A stretch of DNA of 64,000 nt from Proteiniclasticum aestuarii (GTDB lineage Bacteria; Bacillota; Clostridia; Clostridiales; Clostridiaceae): positions 1 through 64,000 of the forward strand of contig NZ_JAFNJU010000009.1 in NCBI RefSeq assembly GCF_017368455.1, given 5' to 3'. Below, one piece after another: positions 9,401 through 15,635 of the stretch. The translations under genes were made by a program, and so were the position numbers. The notes under the pieces are model-generated. The model had not been told where the DNA came from, made no database searches, and saw only the letters and a program-made list of their open reading frames with translations. How positions within the stretch are numbered: position 1 is the first letter of the stretch; each line of letters opens with the position of its first letter.

Positions 9401-9658
9401 TCCGCCTATGTATACAGAGAGAATATGATTTTAACCTTCATCGGTGCAGCCATAGGCCTTCTCATCGGCGTCGGACTGCATAGGGCCATCATGCAATCCA
9501 TCGAGCAGGATGGGGTCATGTTCGGAAACTATATATCAGGAACAAGTTTCCTGTATTCCTTCCTCATCACCGTCGTATTCGGGATTCTCGTGAACATCTT
9601 CATGTACAGGAAACTGACCAACATCAAGATGGTGGAATCCCTGAAATCCATAGAGTAA
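6425..9658 (+). CDS. Large FtsX-family ABC permease with a long coiled coil
   Basis: A 1077-residue permease. After a first membrane helix at about 20-37 comes a MacB-like extracytoplasmic domain. An alanine/glutamate/lysine-rich coiled coil follows (about 258-525, with repeated GEAELAAARDQ-like heptads). Next are an FtsX block of three helices (about 547-660), another helix near 715-735, a second extracytoplasmic domain, and a final FtsX block (about 947-1060). Eight helices and two FtsX domains in one chain mean it can form the whole membrane part alone. The ATG at 6425 is used; an in-frame GTG at 6416 is possible. It sits between the ATPase and the condensation gene, so the operon product is probably exported or surface-placed. 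Confidence 0.9.
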   Translation: MKKSLLKDAFRQIVKYPGRFISIFTIVAIGSAFFAGIKTAAPNMKYTADQYYDAYNMMDIRLLSTMGFVEEDLEAVREVDGVESVATSYFQDVTSVVGSAELVFRIHSVPDDAKDRDFINMPRIVEGRLPEKIGECIIEESQNMDHGIEVGDTITVSSGKKEDLSDKLRSTEFKVVGKAVSPYYLTFDKDASDIGSGKVNLFMMTVEEEFLYPVYLELLVIVEGAKELNSYSAAYEKKVEVIMNKLENLGADRAILRLDDIKAQAMKQLEEGKEELKKEEENYNRQIAEGEAELAAARDQIVEGEATLETEKKNYEVRVADAEQRIRDGERQLAQAQGEYNAGVNAYNSALAEYGDDLKQLDSASNSLKGIQSDAAAQREAVAGMMANASSPEEYQSLSQQLASLDELYRTASEGINTVTGLNDYAQAQMAGAENQLSSARASLAAAEAELQAGKNELAAEKKEAEAQFLAAEAEIAEGKTAYEEGKEEFDRKKAEGEQALRDAREKIIRAENEIERLSKPSWYVLDRMKLYSYADYASTADRMDAIAGLFPAFFFAVAALVCLTTMTRMVDEQRASIGIYKALGYSNNDIAFKYVNYAALASIFGGLLGALIGIRIFPKIIFDSWSMMYNLPPMLETRQTLLIILTVLAGFAITTATAYFVTRTTLMEVPAMLMRPKISYFGKQILLERATRLWEHFSFSQKVTMRNIFRYKKRFIMTVTGIAGCAALLVAGFGLSNSISKVVVKQYQEIFTYNLNMKYIPTSNTMDRRNVMEMLSEEETVESYIQVAQLNATVKGEEDIAVTMISPFDQEKFRDFTKLQERVSGEDLTLPETGIVINEKLAKELDAGIGDSISVDNGDGAMKKLLISGITENYVFHYIYIHPSYYEEIYRLKPENNALFIRLNEMSPDAESALGKKLIDMEQVASVLYYSDAAEKFEDSVVSLNAIVYAIIICAALLAFVVLYNLTNINLSERLREIATIKVLGFYNREVSAYVYRENMILTFIGAAIGLLIGVGLHRAIMQSIEQDGVMFGNYISGTSFLYSFLITVVFGILVNIFMYRKLTNIKMVESLKSIE

Positions 9659-9682
9659 CACCGGAAGAAAAGGAGAAAGAAA

Positions 9683-11056
9683 ATGGAAGATCGAACTTAT
9701 TACCCGTTAACCCCCAGTCAGATGAGTATTTTTCTGTCCAGAAAGTATTCCATGCATAAATCCATCGTGAATATCCCCACCTCTCTGATCATCCGGGAGG
9801 AGATGGATATGGACCTTCTGGAAGAGGCTGTAAGAAGAGGCATTGAGAGATGGGACAGCTTCGGCCTAAGAATCCTCAAGGAAAAGCCTCAGCCCAAGCA
9901 GTACTTCGGGGAAAGAGCCGCCGAAAGCATAGAGCGGCTGGATTTCACTGGAAAAACACGAGAAGAAATGGAGAGAACCTTTCTGAAGCTGGGTCAGAAG
10001 AAACTGGAAATCTACAATGCGCCCATGGCCAGGCTGTATATTGTGAAGACACCGGAAGGATTTGGCGGAATCTTCAGCATCATCAATCATCTGATCATGG
10101 ACTCCTGGGCCATCAGCATGTTCTACAAGGACTGCATGGAAATCTACTATGCCCTGAAAAATGGTACACCGTTTCCGAAGGATGTGAAACCCTATGAGGA
10201 AGTGCTGAAGAAAGAGATTGCATACCGAGAGACGGAGCAGTATCAGAAAGCCCTGGACTACTGGAAGAAGGAGTTCTCGAGAGAAGAGCCCATGTTCACC
10301 CACATCAACGGCACCGAGGTGCTGGAGAAGTTCCGGAAGAAGAAGGGAGATGATACCCTGCGCTATGCCAGCACCTTCTATCTGAGGTCCACTTCCGGCC
10401 ATGAGCTCTACTGGATTTCCAGAGAGGACATCGAAATCATGAATGAATTTCTGAAGGAATACCGATTTCCAAGCCTGCAGGTGCTCTTTCAGATGGGACT
10501 GCGCACCTATCTTGCCAAGGTCAACAATCATGAAGAAGATGTCTGCTACTATAACATCGTGGCAAGAAGAGGAACACTGGAAGAGAAGAACACCGGTGGA
10601 ACCAGAGTGCATTTTGTGCATTTTCGGACCATCATGCCCCCGGAAACCACTTTCCAGGAAGGGTGCAGGATGCTTTATGATAAACAGAATGAGCTCTACC
10701 GTCATGCGGATTTCAGTCCCATGGAAATGTTCGACATCGAACATGCTATGTGTCCGCCAAACCCGGGGCATTCCTATCGTTCTGTTTCCCTGACCTATCA
10801 GCCTGTGTCCATGAGCGTGGGCGATGGACCTGCCATTGAAACCAGATGGTACAGCAATGGCGCCGTGGCGCAGCCTTTCTATCTCACGGTCATGGACGGG
10901 GACGGTACAGGAGGTCTCAAATGCTATTATGAGTACATGTCCAATGTGATCCAGCCGGAAAGAGTCGCCGATGTGCACCGCTACATGACCAAGGTCATGG
11001 TGGAAGGAGCGAAAAATCCGGACATCACACTGAAGGAGCTCTACGAACTTTACTAG
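9683..11056 (+). CDS. Stand-alone condensation-domain acyltransferase (NRPS C-domain/PapA-like fold)
   Basis: A 457-residue single-domain protein. It opens with YYPLTPSQMSIFLSRKY, the standard N-terminal motif of condensation domains. The active-site motif HHxxxDG appears as NHLIMDS at 135-141, keeping the catalytic second His and the Asp but changing the first His and the Gly. Members of this superfamily join a carrier-bound acyl or aminoacyl group to an amine or hydroxyl, either within synthetases or, like PapA proteins, on free lipids. No large synthetase is encoded nearby, so the acceptor is unknown. A GGAGAAAG site precedes the ATG. It closes the operon. Confidence 0.82.
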   Translation: MEDRTYYPLTPSQMSIFLSRKYSMHKSIVNIPTSLIIREEMDMDLLEEAVRRGIERWDSFGLRILKEKPQPKQYFGERAAESIERLDFTGKTREEMERTFLKLGQKKLEIYNAPMARLYIVKTPEGFGGIFSIINHLIMDSWAISMFYKDCMEIYYALKNGTPFPKDVKPYEEVLKKEIAYRETEQYQKALDYWKKEFSREEPMFTHINGTEVLEKFRKKKGDDTLRYASTFYLRSTSGHELYWISREDIEIMNEFLKEYRFPSLQVLFQMGLRTYLAKVNNHEEDVCYYNIVARRGTLEEKNTGGTRVHFVHFRTIMPPETTFQEGCRMLYDKQNELYRHADFSPMEMFDIEHAMCPPNPGHSYRSVSLTYQPVSMSVGDGPAIETRWYSNGAVAQPFYLTVMDGDGTGGLKCYYEYMSNVIQPERVADVHRYMTKVMVEGAKNPDITLKELYELY

Positions 11057-11228
11057 AAAACATCAGAATAGACAATGAGGGATCTGATTGTTGTCAGGTT
11101 CTCCTTTGTCTGATTCCTGTCACATCTCTTTAAAATTGTTATGATTCCGTTAAATTAATCGTTTACAGATGATTTGACCGGTTCTATTTGATATCATAAG
11201 AGCATCAAACAACAAGGGGGATGTATAA

Positions 11229-12884
11229 ATGGACGAACGTGTGAAAACCAAAATGTTCTGCTTCCAGTGTGAACAGACGGCCAAAGGTACAGGATGCACC
11301 ATCCAGGGTGTCTGCGGCAAAACAGCGGAGATCGCGAATATGCAGGATCTTCTGATCTATCAGCTGAAGGGCATCGCAAACTATGCAGTAAGACTGAAGG
11401 ATCTCGGGCAGACCCTGGAGCCTTCTCTCATAGAATTCATCGAAGACTCGCTTTTCATGACCCTGACCAATGTCAACTTCGATCCGAAGGATCATCTCAG
11501 TCAGCTGAGAAAATCCCAGGAGATCAAGGAAGAACTGAAAATCAGATTCAACGGCGAGCTCATGAATCCGGAAGCGACCTATACACTGAGTGATACCTAT
11601 GAGGAAATCATGGAGGACACCACCAGAGCGAGGATCTTCTTTGATGAGGATCTGGATGAAGACATCAGAAGCGTCAGAGAAGTGATCAAGCTGGGCCTGA
11701 AAGGAATTTCGGCCTATGCTCATCAGGCACGTTTTCTGGAATATGAGAATGAAGAGGTCACGGACTTTGTGCTGGAAGCACTGGACAAGCTTACAGACAA
11801 TGCACTGACCCTGGAGGAGAACATCGCATTGCTTCTGAGGACCGGAGAAGCTTCCTACAAGGTCATGGAAACCCTGGATCGAGCGAACAATGAGACCTAT
11901 GAAGCGCCGACACCGCATAAGGTCAACGTCAATGTGAAGAAAGGACCGTTCATCGTCATTTCAGGACATGACCTGAGAGATCTGGAAATGCTTCTGCAGC
12001 AGACGGAAGGAAAAGGCGTCAATGTCTATACCCATGGTGAAATGATACCTTCCCACGGTTATGGCGGACTGAAGAAGTATCCGCATCTGGTGGGGAACTA
12101 TGGCGGAGCATGGCAGAATCAGCAGAAAGAATTCTCCAATCTGCCTGGGTGCATACTCATGACCACCAACTGTCTCATGAGACCCATGAAGAGCTATGAT
12201 GACCGGATCTGGTCCACCAACGTGGTCGGATGGGATGGCATCAGGCATGTACCGAAGAAGGAAGACGGAACCAAGGACTTCAGTGAACTCATCGAGAAGG
12301 CACTGGAACTGGGCGGATTCCCCGAAGATGAGCCTGTGAAGGAGATTCTGGTGGGATTCGGTCATAAGACCACGCTGGGCCTGTCCGACAAGATTCTGGA
12401 CGCCGTGAAGGATGGAAAGATCTCCCACTTCTTTGTCATCGGCGGATGCGATGGAGCAAAACCGGACCGTGACTATTATACAAGATTTGCCCTGGCCACA
12501 CCGAAGGATTCCATCATCCTGACCCTGGCCTGCGGAAAGTACAGATTCAATAAACTGGATTTCGGCGAAGTGGCCGGATTCCCAAGAGTACTGGATGTGG
12601 GTCAGTGCAATGACAGTTACAGTGCCATCCGCATCGCAGCTGGACTTGCGGAAAAACTGGGTGTCACAGTCAATGATCTTCCGCTTTCACTCATCATCAC
12701 CTGGTATGAGCAGAAGGCCGTAGCGGATCTTCTTGCACTGCTCTTTGTAGGGGTTAAGGGTATCAGGCTTGGACCGACACTGCCTGCCTTCGTGACACCG
12801 AATGTGCTGAAGTTCCTTCAGGACAATTACGACCTGAAGCCCATCAAGACACCGGAAGAAGATCTGGCAGAGATTTTCGCATAG
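11229..12884 (+). CDS. hcp: Hydroxylamine reductase / hybrid cluster protein
   Basis: A 551-residue Hcp (prismane protein) that reduces hydroxylamine and, in better studied species, nitric oxide, protecting anaerobes from nitrosative stress. The N-terminal cubane cluster ligands are Cys11, Cys14, Cys23 and Cys29 in FCFQCEQTAKGTGC...GVC. Hybrid-cluster ligands appear in SGHDLRD, GGCDGAKPDRDYY, LACGKYRFNKLDFG and DVGQCNDSYSA. The length and CxxC-x8-C-x5-C spacing fit the longer Hcp class. AAGGGGGAT lies just upstream of the ATG at 11229. It is monocistronic, with a terminator 30 bases after the stop. Confidence 0.96.
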   Translation: MDERVKTKMFCFQCEQTAKGTGCTIQGVCGKTAEIANMQDLLIYQLKGIANYAVRLKDLGQTLEPSLIEFIEDSLFMTLTNVNFDPKDHLSQLRKSQEIKEELKIRFNGELMNPEATYTLSDTYEEIMEDTTRARIFFDEDLDEDIRSVREVIKLGLKGISAYAHQARFLEYENEEVTDFVLEALDKLTDNALTLEENIALLLRTGEASYKVMETLDRANNETYEAPTPHKVNVNVKKGPFIVISGHDLRDLEMLLQQTEGKGVNVYTHGEMIPSHGYGGLKKYPHLVGNYGGAWQNQQKEFSNLPGCILMTTNCLMRPMKSYDDRIWSTNVVGWDGIRHVPKKEDGTKDFSELIEKALELGGFPEDEPVKEILVGFGHKTTLGLSDKILDAVKDGKISHFFVIGGCDGAKPDRDYYTRFALATPKDSIILTLACGKYRFNKLDFGEVAGFPRVLDVGQCNDSYSAIRIAAGLAEKLGVTVNDLPLSLIITWYEQKAVADLLALLFVGVKGIRLGPTLPAFVTPNVLKFLQDNYDLKPIKTPEEDLAEIFA

Positions 12885-12913
12885 AGAAAATGAAAAACTG
12901 AACAGCTAAGCAT

Positions 12914-12955
12914 AAACAGCCTCAGGAAGTTCCGCTTCCGGGGCTGTTTCCTTGT
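12914..12955 (+). terminator. Terminator after hcp
   Basis: AAACAGCCTCAGGAAG (12914-12929) pairs with GCTTCCGGGGCTGTTT (12934-12949) in a long, slightly mismatched stem, followed by a modest T-rich tail. Confidence 0.75.
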
Positions 12956-13360
12956 CATATTCCGGATACATTTATAATAGAAGGTTCAGATTCATCTTTG
13001 AGAATGGATGGTATAATGAAAGTATCACACATCTTCGTAATTCGATTGTGAGAGAAAGGAGTAGCAAATGATTCTTGAAAATATGTACAATCATGGACAA
13101 AAGTGATGCAATATACCCATGATTCATAGACTCCCTGAGTTCATGCATGTTTCTGCTATGGCAGTCCAGCTTTGTTGCAATGATGAAAGGAATGATGAAA
13201 GGAACGAGCTTTCCACATAGGTTCACTCCATACAATCAGGTTCAGGCTCATCTTGTTTATTCCATCAGATACAATAATATATGTTTCATATTCAATTGCC
13301 AGAAAAGAACGTATGTGCTATAATTTTCTTAAAGAAATTCAAGGAAAATAGTGCATAAAG
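12956..13360. other. Intergenic region upstream of tnpB with an orphan promoter and start site
   Basis: No full gene is visible. A TATAAT at 13012-13017 and AAAGGAG at 13056-13062 precede an ATG at 13068 that reads only 12 codons (MILENMYNHGQK) before TGA. This may be the remnant of a gene broken by decay or by the TnpB element. A 12-base direct repeat, AATGATGAAAGG, occurs twice in tandem near 13178-13202, and two related GGTTCAG-N2-TCATCT stretches lie near 12984 and 13240. The left end of the TnpB element must lie somewhere here but cannot be placed. Confidence 0.45.
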
Positions 13361-14542
13361 GTGATGATCAGGGTGCTGAAAAGTTACAAGACGGAAATAC
13401 ATCCGACGGAGAAGCAGAAACACAAAATAAACAGAACCATCGGTGTCTGCAGGTTCATCTACAATTTCTACATTGCGGAAAACAAAGAGATCTACAAAGC
13501 AGAGAAAAACTTCCTGTCCGGAATGGATTTCTCGAAATGGCTGAACAATGAATTCCTGCCAGACAATCCCGAATACCTGTGGATCAGAGAGGTCAGCAGC
13601 AAAGCTGTAAAGCAGAGCATCATGAATGGGGAGAAGGCTTTCAGGAAGTTTTTCAGGAAACAGTCCGGATTTCCGAGATTCAAGAAGAAGAACAGGTCGG
13701 ATGTCAAGGCATACTTCCCCAGGAACAACTCAAGCGACTGGACCATTGAAAGGCATCGCCTGAAAATACCCACACTGGGATTTGTCAGGCTGAAAGAGAA
13801 AGGATACATCCCGATGGATTCCATGGTGAAAAGCGGGACCGTATCCATGAAGGCAGGTAGATATTACGTGTCTGTGCTGATTGAAGCAGAGGAGAAGCCC
13901 TATGATATCCCAGAAGGAAATGGCATCGGCATCGATCTGGGCATCAAGGATTTTGCGGTGGTAAGCACCATGGAGAATCCATTCGCAAACATCAACAAGA
14001 CCAGATCCGTGCGTGAACTGGAAAAAAGGCTGAAACGCGAACAAAGAAGGCTTTCGAGAAAATACGAAAGTCTGAAAGTCAGAAATAAAGAAACGAAAGG
14101 AGAAGCTACTAGACAGAATATCCATAAGCAGACCATAAAGGTACAGAAACTTCATCAGAGACTTTCCTGCATAAGGGAAAATCACATCAATCAGGTAATC
14201 AGTCAGGTGATCAGGCAAAAACCAAGTTTCATCACCATAGAAGACCTGAACGTGAAAGTGATGATGAAGAACAGGCATTTAGCGAAGGCTGTACAAGGCC
14301 AGAACTTCTATTCCTTCAGGCTGAAACTTGCTGACAAGTGCAGGAAGAATGGGATAGAGTTGAGAATTGCTGACAGGTGGTATCCTTCAAGCAAGCTGTG
14401 CTCGGAATGTGGTTCCATCAGAAAGGATCTGAAGTTATCTGATAGAACCTACAGATGCGATGCGTGCGGCTTCGTCATAGACAGGGACAGGAACGCCAGC
14501 ATCAATCTTCTGAATGCCAAAGTCTACACGGTAGCACCGTAA
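13361..14542 (+). CDS. tnpB: TnpB RNA-guided endonuclease (OrfB, IS605 family)
   Basis: A 393-residue TnpB, the RuvC-type nuclease ancestor of Cas12. It has the N-terminal helix-turn-helix-like region (TEKQKHKINRTIGVCRFIYN) and RuvC I Asp192 in GIGIDLGIKDF. RuvC II has Glu294 in ITIEDLNV. A zinc ribbon CSECG...CDACG and RuvC III Asp374/376 in IDRDRNAS follow. All catalytic residues are present, so the nuclease looks intact. The frame begins with GTG at 13361; the adjacent ATG at 13364 is equally possible, and the ribosome site is weak. TnpB uses an RNA from its own 3' end as guide scaffold. Confidence 0.95.
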   Translation: MMIRVLKSYKTEIHPTEKQKHKINRTIGVCRFIYNFYIAENKEIYKAEKNFLSGMDFSKWLNNEFLPDNPEYLWIREVSSKAVKQSIMNGEKAFRKFFRKQSGFPRFKKKNRSDVKAYFPRNNSSDWTIERHRLKIPTLGFVRLKEKGYIPMDSMVKSGTVSMKAGRYYVSVLIEAEEKPYDIPEGNGIGIDLGIKDFAVVSTMENPFANINKTRSVRELEKRLKREQRRLSRKYESLKVRNKETKGEATRQNIHKQTIKVQKLHQRLSCIRENHINQVISQVIRQKPSFITIEDLNVKVMMKNRHLAKAVQGQNFYSFRLKLADKCRKNGIELRIADRWYPSSKLCSECGSIRKDLKLSDRTYRCDACGFVIDRDRNASINLLNAKVYTVAP

Positions 14543-14686
14543 CGCTATTGTAGATGTGTACCGATGGCTGGTCGGGAATTTACGACTGTGGACTGTACAA
14601 GAACTTGTGAGTAGCAGCTCAGGAAACTGAGGCGAAAGCATACAGGAAGAAGCAGTAAAAGTCTCGATATGGATATTTGTCCATAT
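13361..14686 (+). mobile_element. IS200/IS605-type element carrying only tnpB
   Basis: A tnpB gene with a structured, non-coding right end and no tnpA (Y1 transposase) in the window. The right side ends in an imperfect-palindrome region with a 7-bp hairpin, ATATGGA/TCCATAT (14667-14686), as expected for a foldback end recognised by TnpA. The exact left boundary and target site cannot be fixed from one copy. It lies between hcp and a phosphotransferase gene. Confidence 0.6.
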
Positions 14687-14690
14687 TTTG
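14500..14690 (+). ncRNA. Probable omega/reRNA guide RNA at the tnpB 3' end
   Basis: TnpB systems express an RNA that overlaps the end of tnpB and runs to the element boundary. Here the 145 bases after the stop are non-coding but hairpin-rich: ACAAG/CTTGT at 14597-14608, CTCAG-GAAA-CTGAG at 14618-14631, and ATATGGA/TCCATAT at 14667-14686. The guide would be the bases immediately past the element end, near 14690-14710. Limits are approximate, because neither RNA end can be read from the sequence. Confidence 0.45.
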
Positions 14691-14707
14691 AGTAGCAGGA
14701 TGATAGC

Positions 14708-15601
14708 ATGGAGAACATCCGCGCATTGTTTCCGGAATATGAAGTGGAGCCCATTCTGAAAGGGTGGTCCACAGACAGCAAATATCTTCTGAATCGGGGA
14801 GAGGAGAAGTTCACCCTGCGGGTGAGTAAAACGAAGTCCATCCAGAGGCAGAAGGAAGAGTTTCAGACCATCGGTTCCATAAAACCCATGGACCAGCTCA
14901 TAAGACCTCTTTCCTACGGAAGGCTGGATGAGAAGCATACCTTTATTCTCTACAGCTATGTGGAGGGCGAGGATCTCAAGGAGGTCATCGTCAGTCTGGA
15001 CCCCGTGCTCCAGTATGACATGGGTATTCAGGCAGGGGTTCTTCTGACAGCGATCCATGAAGTGGAGACAGCGGGTCGGGAAGAGGTCAGGGTCCGATAT
15101 AACAGAAGAATCACAGATAAGATCAGCGCTTACAGGCAGTGTCCTGTAAAGCACGTAAAGCTGGAAGAGTATATTCCTTACGTGGAAGCAAACAGACCTC
15201 TTCTGGAGAAGCGACCCACTGTGCTTCTTCATGGAGACTACCACCTGGGCAATATGATTCTGAAGGAACAGAGCGTCCATATCATTGATTTCAACCGGTA
15301 TGATTTCGGGGATCCCTATGAGGAGTTTGACCGTATGACCATGAATTCAAGCTTCAGTCCCCAGTTTTCCAAAGGACTTCTCCACGGATACTTCAAAGGC
15401 GTTCCCCCTATGAAATTCTGGCGCCTCTTGAAGCTCTACGCATTGACCAATGCACTGGGCTCCATATCCTGGGCCCAGAAGTATTCTCCGGAGAGCATGG
15501 ACTTCATCCATGAAATGATCGATCAGACACTAGCCGACTACGCCGACAAGTCCTCACCAATCCCCGGATGGTACCGCCAGCTCATTGGCTGGCAGAACTA
15601 G
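14708..15601 (+). CDS. Aminoglycoside phosphotransferase-like kinase
   Basis: A 297-residue kinase-like fold protein of the APH/choline kinase superfamily. The catalytic loop is LLHGDYHLGNMI (Asp and Asn) and the metal-binding segment is IIDFNRYDFGDPYEEFDRM. An N-terminal nucleotide-binding lobe includes FTLRVSKTKS. These families phosphorylate small hydroxyl-containing compounds such as antibiotics or sugars; the substrate here is unknown. Clear resistance-enzyme signatures beyond the fold are absent, so drug resistance should not be assumed. It begins right after the TnpB right end and is followed 34 bases later by a penicillin-binding protein gene. Confidence 0.8.
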   Translation: MENIRALFPEYEVEPILKGWSTDSKYLLNRGEEKFTLRVSKTKSIQRQKEEFQTIGSIKPMDQLIRPLSYGRLDEKHTFILYSYVEGEDLKEVIVSLDPVLQYDMGIQAGVLLTAIHEVETAGREEVRVRYNRRITDKISAYRQCPVKHVKLEEYIPYVEANRPLLEKRPTVLLHGDYHLGNMILKEQSVHIIDFNRYDFGDPYEEFDRMTMNSSFSPQFSKGLLHGYFKGVPPMKFWRLLKLYALTNALGSISWAQKYSPESMDFIHEMIDQTLADYADKSSPIPGWYRQLIGWQN

Positions 15602-15635
15602 TGTGTATTGTGTGACTTGGGAGGAGGAATAACGA

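Noticed and set aside
11130-11200. Possible Rex or HcpR operator before hcp (a TTGTTA-N7-GTTAAA-like stretch)
   Set aside because: The spacing and symmetry do not fit the known consensus, and no second half-site is convincing.
12972-13235. An 87-codon minus-strand frame between hcp and tnpB
   Set aside because: No ribosome site and no recognisable domain; hydrophobicity and codon use look random, and it covers the probable left end of the TnpB element.
14708-15601. Calling the phosphotransferase an aminoglycoside resistance gene
   Set aside because: Only the general kinase fold is visible; similar proteins phosphorylate many small molecules and no resistance context is present.
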